A stretch of 44,848 nt of DNA from Thermoleophilia bacterium (GTDB taxonomy: Bacteria > Actinomycetota > Thermoleophilia > Gaiellales > Gaiellaceae): the NCBI GenBank assembly GCA_014534345.1, contig JACVRR010000006.1, positions 1-44,848 on the forward strand. Reading direction: 5' to 3'. The notes below the pieces were generated by a model. The model saw only the letters and a program-made list of their open reading frames with translations. It did no database searches and was not told the DNA's origin. The translations under genes and the position numbers were made by a program. Of the stretch, positions 15,572-23,322 are shown one piece after another; the stretch's first letter is position 1, and every line of letters starts with the position of its first letter.

Positions 15572-16119
15572 CGCCCGGTCTCCGCCGGTTCACTCTCGAG
15601 CAGCTCCTCGAAGAGCGCGCGATAGTGCCTGAGCGCCTGCCGGAGCTCCTCGGTGTCCGCGTCGCCGTGCACGTTTCGGCGGGCGATCGAGTGCCCGGCG
15701 CGGTAGTGCTCGACCACGTCGGCGTGCTCGACGGACAGGTCCGCCGCTCGCTGCTCGAAGTCCTCCACCGGGTAGCCGCGCTCGCGCATCACCCGCTGGA
15801 TCAGGTCGTCCGCGTCGTGGATCGCAGTCTGCGGATCGTCGACGAACCGCGCCTGCGTCTTCTCCCACTCCCGCGCGTAGCCGTCGCGCGCCGCCGGCGA
15901 CAGCGGGCGGACGTCGAGCTCGTCGTGCCGCTTGCGCCGGTCGAGCAGCTCGCTCTCGGCCTCGCGCCGCGTGGGCGCCTCGGAGACGGCTCGGTCGTAC
16001 TCGGGGCCGAACGTCTCCTGCAGGTCCTTGCGCCTGCGCATGCCGAACGTCCCGTACGCGAGTGCGGCCAGGACGAGAAGGCCTCCGGCGGCGATCAGAA
16101 TCCAAGCCCAGGTAGGCAT
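15568..16119 (-). CDS. Membrane-anchored protein with C-terminal helical domain
   Basis: The 183-residue protein has one transmembrane helix at ~4-24 (AWILIAAGGLLVLAALAYG), then the SEAPTRREAES motif, then a helical domain ending in LRHYRALFEELLE. It is the full-length member of the local family; the 72-residue protein keeps only the anchor half and the 126-residue protein only the soluble half. It is first in a two-gene unit with the 126-residue protein. Function unknown. AGGAGG precedes the ATG. Confidence 0.8.
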   Translation of the reverse strand: MPTWAWILIAAGGLLVLAALAYGTFGMRRRKDLQETFGPEYDRAVSEAPTRREAESELLDRRKRHDELDVRPLSPAARDGYAREWEKTQARFVDDPQTAIHDADDLIQRVMRERGYPVEDFEQRAADLSVEHADVVEHYRAGHSIARRNVHGDADTEELRQALRHYRALFEELLESEPAETGR

Positions 16120-16180
16120 CAGGTCTCCTCCCTCGGAAGATCGTGCTCTCAGGGAGGTAACGCCCGACGCGCCGAGACGG

Positions 16181-17593
16181 CTACGCCCGGAGCTTCTCGC
16201 GCACCAGCTCGTTCACGACCTTGGGGTCCGCCTTGCCACGCGTCTCGCGCATCACCTGCCCGACGAAGAAGCCGAGCACGCCCTCCTTGCCTCCCCGGTA
16301 GCTGGCGACCTGCTTCGGGTTCTCGGCGAGCACCCGCTCCACCAGGGGAGCCAGCGCGTCCGTGTCACTGATCGCCGCCTCCGCGAGGTACGGCTCGGCG
16401 GCGAAGCCGGGCCGGCCGCTCTCCGCGACGGCCCGCAGGAACGTGTCGCGCGGGATGCGGTCGCGGGCCGCGATCAGCTTCGCGAACTCGTCGGCCTCGA
16501 CGGCCGCCGGGTCCACGCCGGCGGTCGCGAACTGGTTCATGAGCACGTTCGCCGTCGGCCGCGGCTCGCCCCCCGCGGCGACGACGGCCTCGAACAGCCG
16601 GTCGCGCCCGGAGGTCACGAGGCCCGTCGCCGCCTCGAAGTCGAGGTCGGCCCGCAGGCGCCCGACACGCGCGCCGGGGAGCTCGGGGAGCTGGCGCCGT
16701 ACCGGCTCCACCAGCTCCGGCGGAGGCGAGAGCGGGACGAGATCCGGTTCCGGGAAGTAGCGGTAGTCCTCCGCCTCCTCCTTCGTCCGCCGGGCCGTCA
16801 GCGCGCCCGTGTCGGCGTGGAAGTCGTACGTCTGCTGGACGACCTCGCCCCCGCTCTCCCAGACCTCGACCTGGCGGGCGAGCTCCGCCTCGATCCCGCG
16901 GGCGATGAAGCTGAAGGAGTTCATGTTCTTCAGCTCCGTGCGCGTCCGCAGCCCCGTGTCGCCGGCGCGGCGGACGGAGATGTTGGCGTCCGCGCGGAGC
17001 GTGCCCTTCTCCATCTCGGCGTCGGAGATGCCGAGCTCGACGATCGTCTGGCGCAGCAGCTGCAGGAAGCGGCGCGCGTCGTCGGCCGAGCGCAGGTCGG
17101 GGCGGGTCACGATCTCGACCAGCGGCGTGCCGGCGCGGTTGTAGTCGACCAGCGAGTAGTCGGCCCCGCCGATCCGCCCGCCGGCGCCCCCGACGTGGAC
17201 GATCTTGGCCGCGTCCTCCTCGAGGTGGGCGCGCACGATCCCCACCTCCAGCTCGCCCTCGGCCGTCGGCACGAGGAAGCGGCCGTCCCGGCAGAGCGGC
17301 TCGTCGTACTGGGAGATCTGGTAGCCCTTGGCCAGGTCCGGGTAGAAGTAGTTCTTCCGGTGGAAGACGGCGTGCGCGGCGATCTCGCACCCGAGCGCGA
17401 GGCCGAGCTTGACCGTCCACTCGACCGCGCGGGCGTTCGGTACGGGCAGCGTCCCGGGGTGGCCGAGGCAGACAGGGCACGTGAGCGTGTTCGGCTCGGC
17501 GCCGTACTCGACCGCGCAGGCGCAGAACATCTTCGTCCGCGTCTTCAGGTGGACGTGGATCTCGAGGCCGATGACCGGCTCCCAGCGATTCAC
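16181..17593 (-). CDS. gatB: Asp-tRNA(Asn)/Glu-tRNA(Gln) amidotransferase subunit B
   Basis: The 470-residue protein is a full GatB: EPVIGLEIHVHLKTRTKMFC with the Zn-binding Cys pairs (CACAVEYGAEP..CPVCLGHPG), YFYPDLAKGYQISQYD, the AGTPLVEIVTRPD kinase-like region, ENISVRR-type DANISVRR, and a C-terminal tRNA-binding YqeY-like tail (GFFVGQVMRETRGKADP). It phosphorylates and amidates mischarged Glu-tRNA(Gln) or Asp-tRNA(Asn) with ammonia from GatA. The GTG start overlaps the gatA stop (GTGA). Confidence 0.97.
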   Translation of the reverse strand: MNRWEPVIGLEIHVHLKTRTKMFCACAVEYGAEPNTLTCPVCLGHPGTLPVPNARAVEWTVKLGLALGCEIAAHAVFHRKNYFYPDLAKGYQISQYDEPLCRDGRFLVPTAEGELEVGIVRAHLEEDAAKIVHVGGAGGRIGGADYSLVDYNRAGTPLVEIVTRPDLRSADDARRFLQLLRQTIVELGISDAEMEKGTLRADANISVRRAGDTGLRTRTELKNMNSFSFIARGIEAELARQVEVWESGGEVVQQTYDFHADTGALTARRTKEEAEDYRYFPEPDLVPLSPPPELVEPVRRQLPELPGARVGRLRADLDFEAATGLVTSGRDRLFEAVVAAGGEPRPTANVLMNQFATAGVDPAAVEADEFAKLIAARDRIPRDTFLRAVAESGRPGFAAEPYLAEAAISDTDALAPLVERVLAENPKQVASYRGGKEGVLGFFVGQVMRETRGKADPKVVNELVREKLRA

Positions 17594-19011
17594 GTGGCGG
17601 CTCCGGCGAGCCGCGCTGGGACGGCGTCGAACGCGAGCGCCTGCTCGAGCGCGTGGCCGGCGCGGAAGAGCAGGTTCTCCGAGAACTGCGGCCCGATCAG
17701 CTGCAGGCCGACCGGCAGCGCGTCGGCCAGGCCGCAGGGGATCGATAGCCCCGGGAGGCCGGCCAGGTTGGAGGGGATCGTGAGCAGATCGGAGGCGTAC
17801 ATCGCGAGCGGGTTCTGCGTCTTCGCGCCGAGCGGGAACGCGACCGTCGGGGACGTCGCGCTGGCGATCAGGTCGAAGCACTCGAACACGGCCTCGTGCT
17901 CGCGGCGGATCAGCGTCCGCACCTTCTGTGCCTGCCCGTAGTAGGCCTCGTAGTAGCCGGCCGAGAGCGCGTACGTCCCGAGCATGATGCGCCGCTTCGG
18001 CTCGTCGCCGAAGCCGGCGTCGCGGGTGCGCTCGTACATCGCGTCCAGCTCCCACGCCTCGTCGACGCGGAGGCCGTAGCGGACGCCGTCGTAGCGGGCG
18101 AGGTTGGAGGACGCCTCGGCCGGCGCGATCAGGTAGTAGCAGGGGAGCCCGTACTCGACCGAGCGCGGGAGCTCGCACTCGGCCACCTCGGCCCCGAGCT
18201 CGCGGGCAAGGTCGAGCGCGCTCTCGACCGCGCGGGCGACACCGGGCTCGATCCCCTCGAGCTCGAGCATCTGGCGCGGAAGGCCGATCCGCACACGCCG
18301 CAGGTCCTCCCCCTCGGGCAGCTCGACCGGGCCGGGCAGGTCGACCGTCGTCGAGTCGCACGGGTCGCGGCCGGCGATCGTCCGGTAGAGCAGGGCGCAG
18401 TCGCGCACCGTCTTCGTCAGCGGCCCGATCTGGTCGAGGCTGGAGGCGAAGGCCAGGATCCCGTAGCGCGAGACCGTCCCGTAGGTCGGGCGCAGGCCGA
18501 CGACGCCGCACAGCGCGGCCGGCTGCTTGACCGAGCCGCCGGTGTCGGAGCCGAGCGCCCAGGGGGCGAGCCCAGCGGCGACGGCGGCGGCCGATCCGCC
18601 GGAGGATCCGCCCGGGACGCGCTCGGGGTCCCAGGGGTTGCGCGTCGGGCCGAACCCGGAGTTCTCGGTCGACGAGCCCATCGCGAACTCGTCCATGTTC
18701 GTCTTCCCGAGCAGCGGGAGCCCGGCCTCCCGGCAGCGGGTGGCGACGGTCGCGTCGAACACGGGCGTGTAGCCGCTGAGGATGCGCGAGCCGGCCGTCG
18801 TCTCGACGCCGCGCGTCGAGATCAGGTCCTTGAACGCGATGGGGACTCCCTCGCCGTCGAGCTCGGCGACCGTGCGCAGGTATGCATTCAGCTCGCCGTC
18901 GCGCTCCTCGATCGCGCCGAGGTAGGCCGCGTGGAGCTCCGCCGGGGAGACCTCACCCCGCTCGAGCAGCCCGCTCGCTTCCTCGGCGGTGAGCCGCAGC
19001 GTGTCGATCAC
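17590..19011 (-). CDS. gatA: Asp-tRNA(Asn)/Glu-tRNA(Gln) amidotransferase subunit A
   Basis: The 473-residue amidase-signature protein carries the Lys-Ser-Ser triad: K61 in IAFKDLIST, the cis-Ser in VPGGSSGGSAAAVAAG, and the nucleophile near S160 in GSDTGGSVKQPAA. It releases ammonia from glutamine for GatB. Gene order is gatC-gatA-gatB, with a 118-bp gap after gatC that contains a 7-bp stem (19039-19058). GTG start. A general amidase is unlikely given the gatB and gatC partners. Confidence 0.97.
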   Translation of the reverse strand: MIDTLRLTAEEASGLLERGEVSPAELHAAYLGAIEERDGELNAYLRTVAELDGEGVPIAFKDLISTRGVETTAGSRILSGYTPVFDATVATRCREAGLPLLGKTNMDEFAMGSSTENSGFGPTRNPWDPERVPGGSSGGSAAAVAAGLAPWALGSDTGGSVKQPAALCGVVGLRPTYGTVSRYGILAFASSLDQIGPLTKTVRDCALLYRTIAGRDPCDSTTVDLPGPVELPEGEDLRRVRIGLPRQMLELEGIEPGVARAVESALDLARELGAEVAECELPRSVEYGLPCYYLIAPAEASSNLARYDGVRYGLRVDEAWELDAMYERTRDAGFGDEPKRRIMLGTYALSAGYYEAYYGQAQKVRTLIRREHEAVFECFDLIASATSPTVAFPLGAKTQNPLAMYASDLLTIPSNLAGLPGLSIPCGLADALPVGLQLIGPQFSENLLFRAGHALEQALAFDAVPARLAGAAT

Positions 19012-19129
19012 CGACGCCTCAGCCCCGAACGCCCCCCAAGGGGTCCCCCGCGACCCCTGAGCGCAGCGTACCGAGCGAGCGCACGCAGTTCTGCGCCGGC
19101 TTCGTGCCGACTCTGCAGTGCCGCCGCAG

Positions 19130-19417
19130 TCACGCGCGCCTCGGGGGGACGCGGAACGCGCCCTGCTCGCGCGCCGGCGCGTTCGCGAGCGCGTCGTCGG
19201 CGGCGAGCGACGGGCGCGGCTCGTCGGCCCGCCACACGTTGACCAGGTCGAGCGGGTGGGCGGTCGGCTCGACGTCGGCGAGGTCGAGCTCGGCCACCTT
19301 TCCGACCGCGTCCAGGATCGCGCCCAGCTGCCTGGTGAAGCGCTCCACCTCCTCGTCGGTCAGCGCCAGCCGCGCCAGCTGCGCCACGTGCAGCACCTGC
19401 TCCCTCAAGATCGCCAT
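19130..19417 (-). CDS. gatC: Asp-tRNA(Asn)/Glu-tRNA(Gln) amidotransferase subunit C
   Basis: The 95-residue protein matches GatC: LREQVLHVAQLARLALTDEE at the N terminus, a middle VAELDLADVEPTAHPLD and the C-terminal RADEPRPSLAADDALANAP. GatC is the belt that stabilises GatA on GatB. The ATG follows a GGGAGG site; the ORF extends upstream through the cold-shock terminator but that part is not coding. It is the first gene of the gat unit. Confidence 0.95.
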   Translation of the reverse strand: MAILREQVLHVAQLARLALTDEEVERFTRQLGAILDAVGKVAELDLADVEPTAHPLDLVNVWRADEPRPSLAADDALANAPAREQGAFRVPPRRA

Positions 19418-19440
19418 CGGCGGAATCCTCCCAGAAAGGA

Positions 19441-19464
19441 CGAGGGGCCCCGCGGGGCCCCTCG
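19441..19464 (-). terminator. Terminator of the cold-shock gene
   Basis: CGAGGGGCCCC and GGGGCCCCTCG form a perfect 11-bp stem with a two-base centre, followed on the minus strand by TCCTTTCT. It lies 24 bp beyond the cold-shock stop and just before gatC, separating the two units. Confidence 0.85.
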
Positions 19465-19487
19465 GAACTCGTCGGACGAGAAAGGCC

Positions 19488-19688
19488 CTAGACCGGGACG
19501 ACGTTCGCCGCCTGGGCGCCCTTGGGCCCCTGGACGATCTCGAACTCAACCCGCTGACCCTCGTTCAGCGACTTGTAGCCCTCGGCCATGATCGCCTTCC
19601 AGTGCACGAAGACGTCCTCGCCGCCCTCGCGCTCGATGAAGCCGTACCCCTTCTCGTTCGAAAACCACTTGACGGTGCCCTGAGCCAA
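19488..19688 (-). CDS. Cold-shock domain protein
   Basis: This 66-residue protein is a complete CspA-type OB fold: [16 protein letters not shown] with RNP1, EDVFVHW (RNP2), and a [20 protein letters not shown] end. It binds single-stranded RNA/DNA and melts RNA structures, not only in the cold. It uses a TTG start with a near-perfect AAGGAGG site. It has its own promoter and terminator, so it is monocistronic. Confidence 0.97.
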   Translation of the reverse strand: MAQGTVKWFSNEKGYGFIEREGGEDVFVHWKAIMAEGYKSLNEGQRVEFEIVQGPKGAQAANVVPV

Positions 19689-19756
19689 CCGATCCTCCTT
19701 ACGAACACAAACGACGGCCCGGGCACCGAGCCGCCGAGCTGAACAGAAGCGGCCGA

Positions 19757-19786
19757 ACGATAGCCGTTATCCGCGCGGAAATGCAA
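19757..19786 (-). promoter_or_regulatory. Probable promoter of the cold-shock gene
   Basis: On the minus strand TTGCAT (19781-19786) and TATCGT (19757-19762) are 18 bp apart, giving a leader of roughly 60 nt before the TTG start. The -35 falls in the last codons of folD. Confidence 0.5.
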
Positions 19787-20621
19787 GGACGCCGCGCCGA
19801 TAGCGCGCCGCCCGAACCGCGTTCGCGAGCAGCAGCGCGATCGTCATCGGCCCGACGCCGCCCGGGACCGGCGTGAGCAGCCCGGCGACGCGGGCGACCT
19901 CCGGGTCGACGTCGCCCACGAGCCCCGCCTCCGTGCGCGTGATGCCGACGTCGACGACCGCCGCCCCGGGCTTGACCATCTCCGCGCGGATCATCCCCGC
20001 CTGCCCGGTCGCGGCGACGAGCACGTCGGCCGCGCGCGTCTCCGCGGCCAGGTCGGCGGTGCGCGAGTGGCACACCGTCACCGTCGCGTTCGCCTGCAGC
20101 AGCAGCATCGCGACCGGTTTGCCGACGATCAGGCTGCGGCCGACGACGACGGCGCGCCGCCCGGCGAGCCCTACGCCGTGCTCCTCGAGGAGCCGCATGA
20201 TCCCGAGCGGCGTCGCGCCCACGAGGGTCGGACGGCCCAGGAAGAGCTGCCCGGCGTTGACCGGGTGGAGCCCGTCGACGTCCTTCATCGGGTCGATCGC
20301 CCGCATGACGGTCGCCTCGTCGATGTGCGCGGGGAGCGGGGTCTGCACCAGGACGCCGTCGACCGCGTCGTCGTCGTTCAGCTCCGCGACGAGGTCGAGG
20401 ACGTCCTCCTCGGCGGCATCAGCCGGGAGCCGGTGGTCGATCGCCGCGATCCCGGCCTCCTCGGCCGCCCGGTGCTTGAGCCGGATGTAGACCTCCGACG
20501 CCGCGTCGTCGCCCACGAGGACGGTCGCCAGCGCCACCGAGCCGACCTCGGCGGCCTCGGCGGCGACGTCGCGGCGGATCCGCTCGGCGAGCGGCCTGCC
20601 CTCCATCAGCTCTGCCGTCAC
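19767..20621 (-). CDS. folD: Methylenetetrahydrofolate dehydrogenase/cyclohydrolase
   Basis: The 284-residue bifunctional enzyme has the catalytic-lysine helix YIRLKHRAAEEAGI, the DGVLVQTPLPAHID signature, PMKDVDGLHPVNAG, the NADP-binding VVVGRSLIVGKPVAMLL and the C-terminal PVPGGVGPMTIALLLAN. It converts 5,10-methylene-THF to 10-formyl-THF for purine and one-carbon metabolism. The GTG start is preceded by TAACGT seven bases upstream. The divergent SRPBCC gene begins 34 bp away, so their promoters overlap. Confidence 0.97.
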   Translation of the reverse strand: MTAELMEGRPLAERIRRDVAAEAAEVGSVALATVLVGDDAASEVYIRLKHRAAEEAGIAAIDHRLPADAAEEDVLDLVAELNDDDAVDGVLVQTPLPAHIDEATVMRAIDPMKDVDGLHPVNAGQLFLGRPTLVGATPLGIMRLLEEHGVGLAGRRAVVVGRSLIVGKPVAMLLLQANATVTVCHSRTADLAAETRAADVLVAATGQAGMIRAEMVKPGAAVVDVGITRTEAGLVGDVDPEVARVAGLLTPVPGGVGPMTIALLLANAVRAARYRRGVLAFPRG

Positions 20622-20655
20622 CCGGGGGACGTTACTGTCAGCGGCCGACGGCGCC

Positions 20656-21108
20656 GTGCGGGACTACGAGCTCGAACGCCGGCAGGTCCTGCCGCTCCCG
20701 CCGGCCGAGACGTTCGCCTTCTTCGCCGACCCCTGGAACCTCGAGGCGATCACGCCGCCGTGGCTGCGCTTCCGGATCCTCGACGCGCCCGTCGAGCTCC
20801 GCGAAGGCGCGCTCCTGCACTACCGGCTTCGCCTCTTCGGCCTGCCGGTCCGGTGGCGCACGGAGATCGCGCTCTGGCAGCCGCCGCGCGCGTTCGTCGA
20901 CCGCCAGCTGGCGGGCCCCTACCGCCTCTGGGTGCACACGCACCGGTTCACGGCCCGCGGCCGCGGCACGGAGGTCCACGACCACGTGCGCTACCGCGTC
21001 CCGGGCGGGGTGGTGGCGCCGCTCGCGCAGCGGCTGCTGGTCGCGCGTTGGCTCGACGCGATCTTCGACTTCCGCGCCGAGCGGCTGGCCGCGCTGCTCC
21101 GGTCGTAG
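20656..21108 (+). CDS. SRPBCC family (START/Bet v1-like) protein
   Basis: The 150-residue protein has the ligand-binding SRPBCC layout: PAETFAFFADPWNLEAITPPW at the start, a central ...HYRLRLFGLPVRWRTEI..., and FEDxxRxR-like HDHVRYRVPGG near the end before a long amphipathic C-terminal helix. Such proteins hold hydrophobic ligands or act as cyclases; the ligand is unknown. The GTG start is close to folD's start on the other strand. The stop codon TAG at 21106 forms the first three bases of the next gene's TAGGAT motif. Confidence 0.83.
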   Translation: MRDYELERRQVLPLPPAETFAFFADPWNLEAITPPWLRFRILDAPVELREGALLHYRLRLFGLPVRWRTEIALWQPPRAFVDRQLAGPYRLWVHTHRFTARGRGTEVHDHVRYRVPGGVVAPLAQRLLVARWLDAIFDFRAERLAALLRS

Positions 21109-21118
21109 GATCCGCCGA
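21106..21118 (+). promoter_or_regulatory. Leaderless start motif TAGGATCCGCCGA
   Basis: TAGGAT plus seven bases precedes the GTG at 21119. The first three bases are also the stop codon of the SRPBCC gene, so the -10 is built into the end of the upstream gene. Confidence 0.6.
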
Positions 21119-22087
21119 GTGCGGCCGCTTCCGCCCGCGTACACGCCGTTCCCGTGGGCGCCGTCGACGGAGGAGCTCGCCCGCCGCGCGGGGCTGACCC
21201 CGCAGCAGATCCTCCGCTTCGACGGCAACGTGCCGCCGTCCCCGGGCCCGTCCGCGCGGCCCGACACGGTGGCGGACGCGCTCGCGCGCGTCCACACGTA
21301 CCCGCACGGGGGCTACCCCGCGATCTACGAGGCGATCGCCGCCTACGCCGGGGTCGAGCCCGCGAACGTCGTGCTCGGCGCGGGAGCGGACGACCTGCTC
21401 CTGCTCTGCGCGCGCGCGTTCGCCGGCCCGGGCGACGTCGTCGCGGTCGCCCACGAGCCGACGTACCCGATCCTGCGGTTGGCCGCCTGGCTGACCGGCG
21501 CCGAGGTGGACGCGCGCGTGGAGGAGCCCGTGCTCACCTTCGTCTGCCGGCCGAACAACCCGTCCGGCGCGCTCGTCGACGTCCCGGACGCACGGCCGCT
21601 GGTCGTCGACGAGGCCTACTTCGAGTACGCGGGCGAGACGGCGGTCGGGTTGCTGGACGAGGGCGTGATCGTCGTCCGCACCTTCTCGAAGGCGTTCGCG
21701 CTCGCCGGTGCCCGGGTCGGGTACGCGCTCGCCGCAGCCGACGTGGCGGCCGCGCTGCGCGAGCGGCAGGCGCCGCTTCCGGTCTCCACGCTCTCGGTCG
21801 CGCTCGCCGTCGCGGCCTTGGCGAACCCGCCCGACGTCCGCCCGCTGCTCGCCGAGCGCAAGCGCGTCGCGGACGTCCTGCGCGGCCTCGGCCTCGAGCC
21901 GCTGCCCTCGCACGCCAACTTCGTGTTCGTCCCGCTGGCCGACCCCGGCGCGGTCGCAGACGGCCTTGTCCTCCGCGGCCTCGTCGTCCGGCCATTCGCG
22001 GACGGGATCCGGATCACCATCCGCGGCCGCGAGGACGACGACCGGCTGCTCGCCGCGCTCGCGAAGCTCGTAGGATCCGCGCCGTGA
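21119..22087 (+). CDS. Class I/II PLP aminotransferase, histidinol-phosphate aminotransferase-like
   Basis: The 322-residue protein has the HisC layout: RFDGNVPPSPGP, TYPHGGYPAIYEAIAAY, VVLGAGADDLLLLC, FVCRPNNPSGALVDV, VVDEAYFEYAG and the PLP lysine in RTFSKAFALAGARVGYA. HisC transfers an amino group from glutamate to imidazole-acetol phosphate; some relatives act on aromatic acids or on corrinoid precursors. No other his genes are near, so substrate is uncertain. GTG start; the TGA stop overlaps the amidohydrolase start (GTGA). Confidence 0.85.
   Translation: MRPLPPAYTPFPWAPSTEELARRAGLTPQQILRFDGNVPPSPGPSARPDTVADALARVHTYPHGGYPAIYEAIAAYAGVEPANVVLGAGADDLLLLCARAFAGPGDVVAVAHEPTYPILRLAAWLTGAEVDARVEEPVLTFVCRPNNPSGALVDVPDARPLVVDEAYFEYAGETAVGLLDEGVIVVRTFSKAFALAGARVGYALAAADVAAALRERQAPLPVSTLSVALAVAALANPPDVRPLLAERKRVADVLRGLGLEPLPSHANFVFVPLADPGAVADGLVLRGLVVRPFADGIRITIRGREDDDRLLAALAKLVGSAP
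22071..22083 (+). promoter_or_regulatory. Leaderless start motif TAGGATCCGCGCC
   Basis: TAGGAT plus seven bases precedes the amidohydrolase GTG at 22084, inside the last codons of the aminotransferase. It differs by one base from the motif at 10176. Confidence 0.6.
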
Positions 22088-23322
22088 GAACGCTCTTCCG
22101 GGGCGCGCACGTGTTCGACGGCACGGGAGCGCCGCTCGCCTCCGCCGATGTCGCGGTCGAGGGCGGCCGCATCGTCGAGGTCGGGCCGGACCTGGACGGC
22201 GACGAGGCGCTGGATCTGGACGGGCGGACGCTCCTCCCCGGCCTGTTCGACTGCCACACGCACGTGATGCTCGGCCACGTCGACATCTGGAGGATCATCC
22301 AGCAGCCGTTCTCGTACCGCTTCTACGACGCGATCCGCAACCTGCGCGCGACGCTCGACGCCGGCATCACGACCGTTCGGGACGCGGGCGGCGCCGATCT
22401 GGGGGTGAAGCGGGCGGTCGACGAGGGGATCGTTTCCGGGCCGCGCATCCAGATCTCGCTGCGGATGCTCAGCCAGACCGGCGGCCACGGCGACGGCTGG
22501 CTGGCCTCGGGCGACCGAATCCGCCTGTTCCCCGACTACCCGGGCTCTCCGAACGCGATCGTCGACGGGCCGCACGAGATGCGGCGCAAGGTCCGCGAGC
22601 TCGTCCGCGCGGGCGCCGAGGTGATCAAGGTCGCGACCTCGGGCGGCGTGCTCTCGCCGCGCGACCACCCGGACCAGCCCGGCTTCGACATGGAGGAGCT
22701 CGAGGTGCTGGTCGCCGAAGCGCGCGCCGCGGGGCTCGACGTAATGGCGCACGCGCAGTCGAACCTGGGGATCAAGAACGCGCTCCGCGCGGGGATCCGC
22801 TCGATCGACCACGGCATCTACCTGGACGACGAGGCGATCCAGCTGATGCTCGACACCGGCGCGTACCTGGTGGCAACGCTGGTCGCCCCGGTCGGCGTGG
22901 TCGAGGCGGCCGAGCGCGGCGCGAACATCCCCGAGGCGTCGCTGCAGAAGGCGCGCGAGGTGATCGCCGCGCACCAGGAGTCCTTCCGCGCGGCCTACGA
23001 GGCCGGCGTGAACATCGCGATGGGCACCGACAGCGCGGTGACCCCGCACGGCGAGAACCTCCGCGAGCTGGAGCTGATGGCCGACTGCGGGATGTCCGCC
23101 GAGGATGTGCTCGTCGCGACCACGCGGGCAGCCGCCGAGCTCATGCGGCTCGAGCACGAGCTGGGCACGATCGAGCCGGGCAAGCGCGCCGACCTGGTCG
23201 TCGTCGACGGCGACCCGTTCGACTTCGCAACGCTCCGCGAGCGGATCCTCGCCGTCTACAAGGACGGCGAGCTCGTCTCGCCGGCCGCTGCGGCCTCGCC
23301 GGCCGCCGTGCCTACGGGCTGA
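22084..23322 (+). CDS. Metal-dependent amidohydrolase
   Basis: The 412-residue protein is of the imidazolonepropionase/prolidase-like amidohydrolase group. It shows the metal HxH in LFDCHTHVM, a likely carbamylated Lys in EVIKVATSGGVLS, metal His residues in VMAHAQSN and IDHGIYLDD, and the catalytic Asp in MGTDSAVTPHGEN. Members cleave cyclic amides or N-acyl/Xaa-Pro dipeptides. Next to it, in opposite direction, is an M24 creatinase/prolidase-like gene, so both may act on peptides or amidines. The ORF could be read much further upstream in frame, but homology begins at this GTG. Confidence 0.88.
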   Translation: MRTLFRGAHVFDGTGAPLASADVAVEGGRIVEVGPDLDGDEALDLDGRTLLPGLFDCHTHVMLGHVDIWRIIQQPFSYRFYDAIRNLRATLDAGITTVRDAGGADLGVKRAVDEGIVSGPRIQISLRMLSQTGGHGDGWLASGDRIRLFPDYPGSPNAIVDGPHEMRRKVRELVRAGAEVIKVATSGGVLSPRDHPDQPGFDMEELEVLVAEARAAGLDVMAHAQSNLGIKNALRAGIRSIDHGIYLDDEAIQLMLDTGAYLVATLVAPVGVVEAAERGANIPEASLQKAREVIAAHQESFRAAYEAGVNIAMGTDSAVTPHGENLRELELMADCGMSAEDVLVATTRAAAELMRLEHELGTIEPGKRADLVVVDGDPFDFATLRERILAVYKDGELVSPAAAASPAAVPTG

